Positions 40,354 through 47,795 of a DNA stretch of 64,000 nt are shown in pieces. Origin of the DNA: Myceligenerans salitolerans (GTDB lineage Bacteria > Actinomycetota > Actinomycetes > Actinomycetales > Cellulomonadaceae). Each line of letters begins with the position of its first letter. The first letter of the stretch is position 1. The stretch lies in the NCBI RefSeq assembly GCF_017349295.1, contig NZ_JAFMPK010000028.1:31561-95560 (forward strand). The letters are read 5' to 3'. The notes beneath the pieces are model-generated. The model was given only the letters and a program-made list of their open reading frames with translations, was not told the origin of the DNA and did no database searches. A program made the position numbers and the translations under genes.

Positions 40354-41108
40354 ACGGCCCCGGCGGAGCGGCCGTGCCCGGGCACCGGCCCGCCAACGAG
40401 TTCGACCACCCGGTGGTGGCGGGCCTGTACGACGTCCTCGATCCGGATCGCGGCGACCTGGACCTGTACGTCGCCCTCGCCGCCGAGGTCGGCGCCCGCA
40501 AGGTGGTCGACATCGGCTGCGGCACCGGTGTCCTCGCACTGCGCCTGGCGGAACGTGGCATCGACGTGGTCGGTGTGGAACCGGCCGGGGAGATGCTCGT
40601 GGTCGCTCGGCGCAAGCGCGGGGCCGACGTCGTCCGCTGGGTGCACGGCGACGCCACGGCGCTGGCGCACGACGACGCGGACCTCGCGACGATGACCGCC
40701 AACGTCGCGCAGGTGTTCACCACGGACACCGCCTGGGAGGAGACGCTCACGGCCGTACGCGGCGCCCTGCGTCCCGGCGGGACACTCGCCTTCGAGACCC
40801 GCGTCCCGGAGCGCCGCGCCTGGGAGGCCTGGACCCCCGAGCGGACCTACGCCCGTACGGACATTCTGGGCACGGGGACGGTGGAGGAGTGGATCCGGCT
40901 CGACGAGGTCGCACTACCTCTTGTCACGTTCACCTCGACCACCCGGTTGCCCGACGGCGCGGAGGTGACCGCGGTGTCCACCCTGCGGTTCCGGGAGCGT
41001 GACGAGATCGAGGCCTCGCTGGAGACCTGCGGGTTCGGCCGTACCGAGGTCCGCGACCTGACGTACGCGCCGGGGAAGGGCTGGTTGTTCGTCGCCCGCG
41101 CGGTGTGA
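40350..41108 (+). CDS. Class I SAM-dependent methyltransferase
   Basis: The protein has 252 residues from a GTG overlapping the ABC-F stop (GTGA). Motif I is VVDIGCGTGVLALRLAERG (about 54-72). An acidic residue ends beta-2 (VVGVEPAGEML), and post-motif HGDATALAHDDADLATM and RPGGTLAFETR follow. The acceptor is unknown. Being coupled to an ABC-F gene is compatible with a ribosome- or antibiotic-related role, but the motifs do not show one. Confidence 0.87.
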   Translation: MNGPGGAAVPGHRPANEFDHPVVAGLYDVLDPDRGDLDLYVALAAEVGARKVVDIGCGTGVLALRLAERGIDVVGVEPAGEMLVVARRKRGADVVRWVHGDATALAHDDADLATMTANVAQVFTTDTAWEETLTAVRGALRPGGTLAFETRVPERRAWEAWTPERTYARTDILGTGTVEEWIRLDEVALPLVTFTSTTRLPDGAEVTAVSTLRFRERDEIEASLETCGFGRTEVRDLTYAPGKGWLFVARAV

Positions 41109-41132
41109 GGCCGGACACGGCGCGGTCTCAGC

Positions 41133-41178
41133 GCTCCCGGCAGGCCGGCCCCGGGAGAGGGCAGGACCTGCCGGGAGC
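41133..41178. terminator. Hairpin terminator between methyltransferase and epoxide hydrolase genes
   Basis: Arms GCTCCCGGCAGG and CCTGCCGGGAGC (perfect 12 bp) with a 22-nt loop lie between two convergent genes, 25 bp after the methyltransferase stop. Confidence 0.7.
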
Positions 41179-41204
41179 CGAGAGCGCGGACGCTCCCGGC
41201 GTCG

Positions 41205-42347
41205 TCAGGAAACGCTCCGGACGAACGCGCGGATGTCGTCCGCGAGCAGCTTGGGCTCCTCCATCGCGGGGAAGTGGCCGCCCTGCGTGAACTCGCTCCA
41301 GTGGCCGATCGCGTTCGACGGGTCCATCACGCGGCGCAGCAGCGGGTGGGTGTCGAACACGGCCCAGCCGGCCGGCACGCTGGACGGGGCGATCCAGTTC
41401 AGTCCCGAGTGCTCGGACTCGTAGTAGAACTGCGCGCTCGAGGCGCCGCTGCGGGTGAACCAGTACAGGCTGATGTTCGTGAGGAGTTGGTCGCGGTCGA
41501 CCGCCTCCTCCGGCGTCCGGTACGCGCCACTGGTCCACGTCTTGAACTTCTCGGCGATCCATGCGAGCTGACCGACGGGTGAGTCCACGAGGGCCGCGCC
41601 GATCGTGTCGGGGCGGTGGTTCTGCATCTCGTAGTACCCACGATCGGCCACGCCTCGGGCGCGCACCACCTCGATCTCGGCGATCTCGTCGTCGGACAGG
41701 CCGTCGGGGTAGGGGAACTTCTCGCCGACCAGGCTCATCATCTGACCGTCACAGCCGATGTGCGTACCGATGACCCGCTCCGGATACAGCGCTGCGAGCC
41801 GCCCGGTGGTACCCGCACCGATGTCGGTGCCGTGCGCCACGAACCGCTCGTACCCGAGCCGCGTCATGATCTCGGCATAGGCGTCCGTCGTCCGTCCCAG
41901 CTCCCAGCCGGTCCCGGACAACGGCGTCGAGAACCCGAAGCCCGGCAGCGACGGGATCACGATGTGGAACTCGTCGGTGAGCAGCGGGATCAGTTGCTGG
42001 TACTCGACGAAGGAACCCGGCCAGCCGTGATTCAGCAGGAGCGGGGTGGCGTCCGGGTTCGCCGAGCGCACGTGCACGACGTGGAACGTCTGCCCGTCGA
42101 CCACGGTCGTGTACTGCTCGAGCTCGTTGAGTGCGGCCTCCTGGGCGCGCCAGTCGAACCCGTTGCGCCAGTGGTCCGCGAGTTCCTCGAGGTACGCGAG
42201 TGGGGTGCCGCGGCTGAAGTCGGTCCGTCCGTCACGACCGGGCACGGGGAGCGGCCAGCGCGTCTCCGTGAGCCGGCGATGCAGGTCGTCGATGTCGGCC
42301 TGCGGGATCTCGATGCGGAAGGGGATGAGTGCCGTGTTCTCGTTCAT
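41205..42347 (-). CDS. Epoxide hydrolase (alpha/beta hydrolase, EHN domain)
   Basis: The protein has 380 residues from the ATG at 42347. The N-terminal EHN segment PFRIEIPQADIDDLHRRL is followed by an alpha/beta-hydrolase fold: oxyanion HGWPGSFVEY (about 103), nucleophile Asp in AHGTDIGAGTTG (about 180), and catalytic His in GGHFPAMEEP near the C-terminus. It hydrolyses epoxides to diols via an Asp ester. It is divergent from the remnant of a WYL-type regulator, with a perfect inverted repeat between them, so it was probably controlled by that regulator. Confidence 0.92.
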   Translation of the reverse strand: MNENTALIPFRIEIPQADIDDLHRRLTETRWPLPVPGRDGRTDFSRGTPLAYLEELADHWRNGFDWRAQEAALNELEQYTTVVDGQTFHVVHVRSANPDATPLLLNHGWPGSFVEYQQLIPLLTDEFHIVIPSLPGFGFSTPLSGTGWELGRTTDAYAEIMTRLGYERFVAHGTDIGAGTTGRLAALYPERVIGTHIGCDGQMMSLVGEKFPYPDGLSDDEIAEIEVVRARGVADRGYYEMQNHRPDTIGAALVDSPVGQLAWIAEKFKTWTSGAYRTPEEAVDRDQLLTNISLYWFTRSGASSAQFYYESEHSGLNWIAPSSVPAGWAVFDTHPLLRRVMDPSNAIGHWSEFTQGGHFPAMEEPKLLADDIRAFVRSVS

Positions 42348-42366
42348 GACACCCACGCTTCCAGTC

Positions 42367-42391
42367 ATTGCGGCAGATCAGCTTCCGCAAT
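42367..42391. promoter_or_regulatory. Inverted repeat operator, left copy
   Basis: A perfect ATTGCGG-N11-CCGCAAT lies between the epoxide hydrolase start and the regulator remnant. The same element with one change (ATTGCGG-N11-CCGTAAT) lies at 50739-50763, at exactly the same distance from the intact WYL regulator start. It is probably the WYL regulator binding site. Confidence 0.65.
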
Positions 42392-42410
42392 AGCTGAAAT
42401 GATCGAGAGC

Positions 42411-42563
42411 ATGTTGGAGACCTCGGCCCGCCTGCTCGAACTGCTCTCACTGCTCCAGGTCAGGCGCGACTGGACGAGTTCCGAGCTGGCCGGCCGGCTC
42501 GGCGTGAGCACGAGGACGGTGCGCGCCGACGTCGGCAAGCTGCGGTCCCAAAGTATTCTTTAA
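42411..42563 (+). pseudogene. Truncated WYL/YafY-type regulator, 5' end only
   Basis: Fifty codons from the ATG at 42411 give MLETSARLLELLSLLQ, a winged-HTH and GVSTRTVRADV, then the sequence leaves the family and stops at a TAA. Forty-one of the first 46 residues match the intact regulator at 50783-51772, and similarity extends upstream through the operator. The break follows the codons for 'LRS'. It is a fragment of a regulator gene, most likely the original partner of the epoxide hydrolase, and marks the left edge of the accessory island. Confidence 0.85.
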
Positions 42564-42663
42564 CCATGAACACAGACCTCGTCTGGGGAGCGGTGAATAG
42601 CGGCTCCCACGAATGGCGGAACTGCCATTCGCACGACTTCCGGGCAGGGCGCCGGTGCCTTGG

Positions 42664-43191
42664 CTACTGGTCGATGTGGTTGTCGAGGTAGCTGCCCAGG
42701 TCGTAGGTAGTCACGCGTAGCCCAGAGGCGGTGCGCTCGATCAGGATCGCCGGTGCGGCAGTCATCTCCTGGTCGGTGACCACCACGGTGCCGCCTGTCC
42801 GGGCGGTCATCACCGCCACTATCGACTCAGCCCTGTCTAGCTCCTCGTGGAACTCCTGCCGGGTCGTGCTCCGGGCAGTGTCGTCCAGGCCAGGTTCGGC
42901 CTCGAACGCTCCGAGCAACCGGTGCTCGGCCTGGCGCAGGTCTTGCTGCTGGGAAGCCACGATCTGGAGCATGTGTGCGATTTGCTCACGACGCTGGTCG
43001 GGTTCGTGGGCTAGCAGCCATGCCGCGCCCTGCACCGCAGCCTCGTCCGCTTCGGGCCGGAGGCAGTCACGTGCGCGGGCCAGTCCCGACCGTAGCTGCT
43101 CGTCGGACAGGCGCTCCTGGACAGAGGCGGGCAGAGCGTTGCGTAGCTTCGAGACGTCCAACTCGACCCGGTCGTACTCGGTCTGACTCAT
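42664..43191 (-). CDS. Hypothetical protein, helical
   Basis: The protein has 175 residues from the ATG at 43191, and I recognise no family. It is rich in Glu, Gln, Arg and Ala, with a likely helical or coiled middle (about 60-125) and a beta-like C-terminal part (GGTVVVTDQEM, GLRVTTYDLGSYL). It has no signal peptide or membrane segment. Codon use is less GC-biased than in the flanking core genes, in line with the island setting. An AT-richer stretch just upstream (about 43255-43285) may hold its promoter. Confidence 0.6.
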   Translation of the reverse strand: MSQTEYDRVELDVSKLRNALPASVQERLSDEQLRSGLARARDCLRPEADEAAVQGAAWLLAHEPDQRREQIAHMLQIVASQQQDLRQAEHRLLGAFEAEPGLDDTARSTTRQEFHEELDRAESIVAVMTARTGGTVVVTDQEMTAAPAILIERTASGLRVTTYDLGSYLDNHIDQ

Positions 43192-43555
43192 TACTCCATG
43201 GTTTCATGCTGCCGTCTGCTGCGACATGTGTGGCTTGGGTGAACTTGCACGACGTCGGCGTATTGGTGAGTAATATCCGTTCGGGATTCGCGGCTACCTG
43301 CCCATCGGCGACGGGGGCCGGCCATGAACTTGGGTGTGCACGCCGTGCCGTGTGCTGGCGGCGTGACGCTTGACATCGCGTCGAAGCGCTTTGTCGACGG
43401 CTCATGGTCGGGATGTCGGTGGCTCATGGGAGGACTTGGTGTGGACTGGATCTGGCAACTGCGTTCCCACGATCCAGCCGCCGCCTAGGCTCAAGCGGAA
43501 CCGCCCCTTGCCCGACAAGGTGAGCAAGGGGCGGATTGTCATGCTGTCGCGGGCG
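43192..43555. other. Gene-poor stretch within the island
   Basis: These 364 bp separate the helical hypothetical gene from the small zinc-ribbon gene. There is an AT-richer segment at about 43255-43285. A 54-codon plus-strand frame at 43324-43488 has no clear support. A perfect 11-bp hairpin (CCGCCCCTTGC / GCAAGGGGCGG) at 43501-43534 probably terminates the minus-strand zinc-ribbon transcript. Confidence 0.4.
43501..43534. terminator. Hairpin terminator downstream of the zinc-ribbon gene
   Basis: This is a perfect 11-bp inverted repeat with a 12-nt loop, 22 bp beyond the stop of the 41-residue gene on the minus strand. It has no strong T-tract on either side. Confidence 0.6.
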
Positions 43556-43681
43556 TCACGTGGGCTTGCCGGACCCGGGGCACGTAGCGGATCCGCTGCC
43601 CTTCTTCTGGTGCATGGCGATGGCCCCGTTGACGACCCCGACCCGCTGTCCGCAGGACGGGCACTTGGTGGACTTGCTCAT
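43556..43681 (-). CDS. 41-residue zinc-ribbon-like protein
   Basis: This is a very short gene whose ATG shares its A with the TGA of the upstream 177-residue gene (TGATG), a clear translational-coupling arrangement. The protein begins MSKSTKCPSCGQRVGVV, with a CPxCG knuckle. A His follows in AIAMHQKKG, then a second cysteine in ATCPGSGKP. The CxxC...H...C pattern fits a small zinc-binding fold. Such mini-ribbons can bind nucleic acid or a partner protein. The function is unknown, but coupling implies it works with the protein encoded upstream. Confidence 0.65.
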   Translation of the reverse strand: MSKSTKCPSCGQRVGVVNGAIAMHQKKGSGSATCPGSGKPT

Positions 43682-44214
43682 CAGAACGCCTCCGAAATTT
43701 TGAATCTGGAATCTTCGGTCCGGCGCTGGCCGGACTGGAGCGTGTAGAAGGGCGTCGAGTACGTGCGTTCCAGGCTGTGCCAGTAGACGCAGAACCCGAA
43801 CTGTGGCTGGTACATGGCTTCACGGGTCGAGAGCCGCTCGACGTGGTCCATCTCCTTGTTGCCTGCGTTGTTCAGGACCATCACCAGCCACTCCTCCAGG
43901 TCGGCCATCCGGATCCGGCCGTCCGCCGAGATCTTCAGGTCGATGGGTGCGACCGGTTCTGGGGGGTCGCCTTGGACGATCTGCTCTTCCTCGTCGAAGC
44001 TGTCTCCGCTGGTCTTGAAGTTGGCGTTGGTCACGCTCATGTACATCACGCCGCCCGCGGGTGAGCGCAGCACGATTCCGTCGGTGTGCTCTCCCATCCC
44101 GGGGTCCTTGCGGATGCCGGTCTCGCCCCAGTCCAGGCGTTCGACGCCCTCGGGCAGGTTCGCATCGATGACGGGCCACAACCATGGCTTGAAGCGGTTG
44201 AGTCGCATGAGCAT
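43681..44214 (-). CDS. Hypothetical protein coupled to a zinc-ribbon gene
   Basis: The protein has 177 residues from the ATG at 44214 (another in-frame ATG lies at 44208). I recognise no family. Visible features are an N-terminal LNRFKPWLWPVIDANLPEG segment, an acidic patch (SFDEEEQIVQGDPPEP, about 95-110), and an aromatic C-terminal half (FGFCVYWHSLERTYSTPFYTL). No membrane segment or signal is seen. The stop overlaps the start of the 41-residue zinc-ribbon gene. The region upstream (44215-44411, to the P450 gene stop) has no evident gene, so this pair may have its own promoter there. Confidence 0.6.
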   Translation of the reverse strand: MLMRLNRFKPWLWPVIDANLPEGVERLDWGETGIRKDPGMGEHTDGIVLRSPAGGVMYMSVTNANFKTSGDSFDEEEQIVQGDPPEPVAPIDLKISADGRIRMADLEEWLVMVLNNAGNKEMDHVERLSTREAMYQPQFGFCVYWHSLERTYSTPFYTLQSGQRRTEDSRFKISEAF

Positions 44215-44411
44215 GAGCCTACGGTGGGCTCTCTCCTCTCGGTCGGGTTGCGGGTCATGCCCGCTGGATCCATCGGATAGTGGGCAGGGGATCGAGAGGT
44301 GAGTCCCGACCCGCCTGCGTCCGTCTGGGGATGTCGGCTTACAACCGGGCGTCGTGTCTGGGAGGCGCACGAGCCTTGCGGCGTAGGTCAGACCCAAACA
44401 TTCGAACTCGG

Positions 44412-45623
44412 TCAGGTGTGGAAGATGCCGGCAGGCGTGCGGCTGGGAACGTGGGGTCTGCTGGGCTGGAATGCGATCGGGAGGCGGGGTGCGGAGCGGG
44501 CGAATAGAGAAGGTGTGTAGCCGAGTTCGTCGGCGGGGACCGTCAGGCGCAGGTCGGGGAGCCGGATGAGGGCTTGTTCAACGGCGATCTTGATGATGAT
44601 GCGGGAGATGTGGTCTGCGGGGCAGCGGTGCGGCCCTGCGCCGAAGGCGAGGTACGCCTGGCTGTCGGAGATCCCCCAGAGGTCCGCGTCGCGGTGTGCG
44701 GCGTCGGTTGCTTCGCCGACGGCGGTCAGGATTGCGTCTCCTTTGGTGATGGTGCGGCCGGCGATCTCGGTGTGGGTGGTGGTGAACCGGCAGGGCGTGT
44801 GGGCGGTCGGGGAGGCGCGTACGAGGACGGTGTTGAGGGCTTCGTCGACGCCGAGGCGGCCGCCGGTGACCCGGCCGTGGATGTCGCGGTTGCTGATTAG
44901 GTGTTGCAGGGTGGTGGTGCACCAGGCCACGGACATTTCGTGGCCTGCGGACATGATCATTTGGGCGGTGTCGAGTAGTTCGGTCGTGTTCAGGTTGGCG
45001 GGGTGGTGCACGATCGCGGACAGCAGGTCTGGGCTGGGGTGCTCGCGCCGGTGGGTGATGAGTTGGTCGAGCATGGTGTTCAGTTCGAGGAAGGCGGTGA
45101 CGGCGCGTTCGGTGTTGGAGAAGATGTCTTGGGCGTAGGTCAGCATGCGGTTGCACATGGCGCGCATCTCGCGGGCCAGGAGGCGTTCGTCGATGCTCTC
45201 GAACCCGTCCTCGACCACAGCGCGGAGGCGGGTGTGGCGGTCGCCGTCGGTGTAGTAGGCGTTGGACCGGGGGCTGAAGAAGGCGTGTAGGCCGCTGCCG
45301 GGTGTGACTCGGCCGTCGTGGAAGGCGCGCCAGGCGGCGACGTCGCGGGTGAACGTGGTCGGGTCGCGTAGGACGCGGACGACGTTGCTGTAGTCCAGGA
45401 CCAGCCATGCCGGGACGCCTTCATCCAGTTCGACCGGGACGACCGGTCCCCAGGTCTGGCGTAGGTGGGCGTAGATGGGGCGCGGGTCGGATGCCATGGT
45501 GATGGCGGCCAGTGGTGTCAGGCCGGTCAGGTCGTCCAGCCGGACGTGGGGCCGTGGGGTGGCGTGCACGTGTCTTGGTCCTCGAAAAGGGTCAGGGTGG
45601 CGGGGCATCTGGACAGGGGGCAC
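44412..45623 (-). CDS. Shortened cytochrome P450-like protein lacking ExxR (CYP157-like)
   Basis: The protein has 403 residues from the GTG at 45623 (an ATG at 45608 is in frame). The heme-ligand loop is present as YLAFGAGPHRCPADH. The C-helix has DRHTRLRAV and the I-helix reads MSAGHEMSVAW instead of AGxET. The K-helix reads VDEALNTVLVR, so the normally invariant ExxR Arg is Asn, as known for CYP157-type proteins. The stretch from C-helix His130 to the I-helix is about 96 residues, against about 145 in the neighbouring P450. About 50 residues of the D-G helices are therefore missing. Heme may bind, but ordinary monooxygenase activity is doubtful. It is last in an operon-like run, 80 bp after a canonical P450. 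Confidence 0.85.
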   Translation of the reverse strand: MPPVQMPRHPDPFRGPRHVHATPRPHVRLDDLTGLTPLAAITMASDPRPIYAHLRQTWGPVVPVELDEGVPAWLVLDYSNVVRVLRDPTTFTRDVAAWRAFHDGRVTPGSGLHAFFSPRSNAYYTDGDRHTRLRAVVEDGFESIDERLLAREMRAMCNRMLTYAQDIFSNTERAVTAFLELNTMLDQLITHRREHPSPDLLSAIVHHPANLNTTELLDTAQMIMSAGHEMSVAWCTTTLQHLISNRDIHGRVTGGRLGVDEALNTVLVRASPTAHTPCRFTTTHTEIAGRTITKGDAILTAVGEATDAAHRDADLWGISDSQAYLAFGAGPHRCPADHISRIIIKIAVEQALIRLPDLRLTVPADELGYTPSLFARSAPRLPIAFQPSRPHVPSRTPAGIFHT

Positions 45624-45703
45624 CTGCCCAGGTGCTCGGTCAGGAGCGCCCGGGCAGGGCGTTGGGGGGGGTGCGTGCTCTTCGGGGGAGTAGGGCGGGT
45701 GAG

Positions 45704-46921
45704 TCAGCTCAGGCGGACGGGGACTCTCGCGTGGCCGTTGGTGATGAAGCCGGGGTTCGCCGGGATGGCCTCCGGGGCCTCGGCGAGCGTGAGGTCTCTG
45801 AAGCGGTCGAACAGGGCGGGCAGCGCGATCTTGGCTTCGAGGATGGCCAGGGGTGCGCCGAGGCAGCGGTGCGACCCATACCCGAAACCCAGGTGAGTCT
45901 TGCCCGTGCGGGTGGGATCGAACTTGTCGGGGTGTTCGTGGATTCGGGGGTCGCGGCCCGCGCCTGCGAAGGAGACCAGGATCGCTTCACCGCCGCGGAT
46001 CGTGGTCCCGGCCAGTTCGATGTCTTCCACCGCGTACCGCAGGGGCAGGTTCGCGGCGGGTGACTGGTGTCGCAGGGTCTCGTCGATCACGTCGTCCCAC
46101 GTGATGTGCCCGGCCTGGGCTGCGGCTAGGTGTTGTGGGTGAGTCAGGAGGGCGACGATGGCCTGGTCGAGCAGGTTCACGGTGGTCTCATAGCCGGCTA
46201 CGACCACGACGCGGGCGGTCTCCAGGATCTCTTCATCGGAGTATCGGTCGCCGTGCTGGCGGGCGCGGATGAGCGCGCTGGTCAGATCGGTGCCGGGCCG
46301 GTGGCGTTTGCGCGTGACGAGTTCGGCGATGGCGGCGTTCAGCCCGGCGAACCTGCCCGCGAACTCCTCAGGCGTGACGGCGGTGTCGAACAGAGCGTTC
46401 GCGCCGGACTTGATGGCATCGAACAAGTCGTCATCGACACCGAGCAGAGCACCGATGGTCTTGATCGGGATGGGGAAGCAGAACTTCTCGCGCAGATCCA
46501 CCGTCCGATCCTGGTCGAGGTGGGTGGTGACGTCGTCGAGGGTGTCGGCCACGATCTGCTCGATCATCGGGGCCAGCGCGCCCGTGCGGTGCCCGGTGAA
46601 CGCCGGGGCGGCCAGGCGGCGCAGGCGGCGGTGCTCGGCCCCGCCAGCGGTGAACATGCCTGACCCCACCACCCACGGCATCAGCGGCCAGCCAGCCGGA
46701 ACCTGCCCGGTGTTCATCGCCGCCCAGTGGCGCACGTCCTTGGACACGCGGTCATCGGTCAACAGGCCGATGATGGCGCGGTGGTCGGTCACCATCCACG
46801 CCAGCAGCCCACCGGGCAGCCTGACCGGCACGACGGGCCCGGCCTGGCGCACGGCGGCGATCTCGCCGTGCAGGTCCTGCCCGGTGGGATCCAGGGTCAT
46901 CACATCGGGTGTAGCGGTCAT
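45704..46921 (-). CDS. Cytochrome P450, canonical
   Basis: The protein has 405 residues from the ATG at 46921 (AGGTGACC upstream). It has the C-helix AEHRRLRRLAA (about 96-106), the I-helix oxygen-activation motif VVAGYETTVNL (about 241-251), the K-helix ETLR (ExxR), and the heme loop HLGFGYGSHRCLGAPLA with the Cys ligand. It is a soluble class I bacterial P450, resembling CYP154/CYP107-type enzymes. It needs ferredoxin and reductase, neither of which is encoded nearby. It lies 35 bp downstream of the two paralogous unknown genes and pairs with the degenerate P450 that follows. Confidence 0.94.
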   Translation of the reverse strand: MTATPDVMTLDPTGQDLHGEIAAVRQAGPVVPVRLPGGLLAWMVTDHRAIIGLLTDDRVSKDVRHWAAMNTGQVPAGWPLMPWVVGSGMFTAGGAEHRRLRRLAAPAFTGHRTGALAPMIEQIVADTLDDVTTHLDQDRTVDLREKFCFPIPIKTIGALLGVDDDLFDAIKSGANALFDTAVTPEEFAGRFAGLNAAIAELVTRKRHRPGTDLTSALIRARQHGDRYSDEEILETARVVVVAGYETTVNLLDQAIVALLTHPQHLAAAQAGHITWDDVIDETLRHQSPAANLPLRYAVEDIELAGTTIRGGEAILVSFAGAGRDPRIHEHPDKFDPTRTGKTHLGFGYGSHRCLGAPLAILEAKIALPALFDRFRDLTLAEAPEAIPANPGFITNGHARVPVRLS

Positions 46922-46956
46922 CTCTGGGGTCACCTTCCGTTCTCTTTTCCGTGAGG

Positions 46957-47412
46957 TCACGCGGATTGCAGAGCCCTGCCAGCAGGCCAGGTCGAGGCCG
47001 CGTGCCGGGCACGGGTCGTGTTGGGGATGGCCAGCTCCAGGTCGAACCACGGCCCGGGTACGTCGCTGTCCAGGGGCGGGGGTGTGGGACGCCAGCGCGA
47101 CCGGGGTGCTTGGCCGGGCGGCGGGAGGATGAAGCCCGCGTTCTGGACTGCCTGTTCGATCGAGTCCGTCCGCAGTTGCATCCCGGCCGACAGGCCGCAC
47201 ACCCGGCGCGGGTTGGGGTTGTGGCCGATCACGGCCCACAACTCGCACACGTCCAACCGCAGCCCGTCCCGCAGGCGCTGCACGCTCTTGCTGCCGGTGG
47301 GATGCACCCGGATTGTCGGGCGAGCGCCTGCCAGGTGGAGCCCGGTCGCTGCGACCCGCAGTTGCTCGTGCAGGTCCCCCACCTGGCGGGTCTCACGTCG
47401 GCTCAGCCTCAT
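46957..47412 (-). CDS. Unknown protein, paralog of the upstream gene (copy 2)
   Basis: The protein has 151 residues. The ATG overlaps the upstream stop by one base (TGATG). It is clearly related to the product of 47412-47795: both have an 'LxxCxxWA' strand, then 'SIEQAVQNAGFILP' here against 'ALTQAVNAAGFHFP' there, then a WR-containing segment (SRWRPTP against KWRVDRN) and a final 'FDLEL'/'YTLDV' strand. It has a longer basic N-terminus and a Pro-rich insertion. I recognise no named domain. It sits between the paralog and the canonical P450 gene. Confidence 0.7.
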   Translation of the reverse strand: MRLSRRETRQVGDLHEQLRVAATGLHLAGARPTIRVHPTGSKSVQRLRDGLRLDVCELWAVIGHNPNPRRVCGLSAGMQLRTDSIEQAVQNAGFILPPPGQAPRSRWRPTPPPLDSDVPGPWFDLELAIPNTTRARHAASTWPAGRALQSA

Positions 47413-47795
47413 CAGCGCATCACGTCCAGCGTGTACGTCGTGCCCTGGTTGCGGTCCACGCGCCACTTCGGACGGTGCTCGGCGGTCAGCGGGAAGTGGA
47501 ACCCAGCCGCGTTCACCGCCTGCGTCAACGCCTCCATCGACATACCGGCCACGTCGATGTCTGCCCGCGAGGTCCAGGCCGTGGACGGCGTGGCCGCCCA
47601 CACCTGACACGAAGCCAGGACCGAGGATCGGTCGTCGAGCCGGACACGCACCGCGACGACACCCGAGACCTCGACCCACCTGCCCGCGACTTCCCGGAGC
47701 GCTTCGACCAGCCGCGTCCACCGGTCCGACGTCGCAGTCCCGCGAACCGGCCGGGACTCAGCCGCGAAGTCCGCCCTGTCCTTGCTGGTGCTCAT
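47412..47795 (-). CDS. Unknown protein, paralog of the downstream gene (copy 1)
   Basis: The protein has 127 residues from the ATG at 47795, which overlaps the HAD gene stop (ATGA). It is predicted to be an alpha/beta mixture: an N-terminal helix (RWTRLVEALREVAGRW), strands VSGVVAVRVRL and VLASCQVWAA, a helix MEALTQAVNAAGF, and closing strands. It has no signal or membrane segment and matches no family I know. Tandem related genes of this size with reciprocal stop-start overlaps suggest a heterodimer. Confidence 0.7.
   Translation of the reverse strand: MSTSKDRADFAAESRPVRGTATSDRWTRLVEALREVAGRWVEVSGVVAVRVRLDDRSSVLASCQVWAATPSTAWTSRADIDVAGMSMEALTQAVNAAGFHFPLTAEHRPKWRVDRNQGTTYTLDVMR

Noticed and set aside
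43324..43488. A 54-codon plus-strand gene in the island gap
   Set aside because: It has a weak ribosome site, odd composition and no recognisable similarity. It could be real but cannot be supported.
44412..46921. A Streptomyces-type conservon (cvn) around the P450 pair
   Set aside because: The pair looks CYP154/CYP157-like, but there is no sensor-kinase-like, roadblock, DUF742 or GTPase gene. The 127- and 151-residue proteins do not resemble roadblock proteins.
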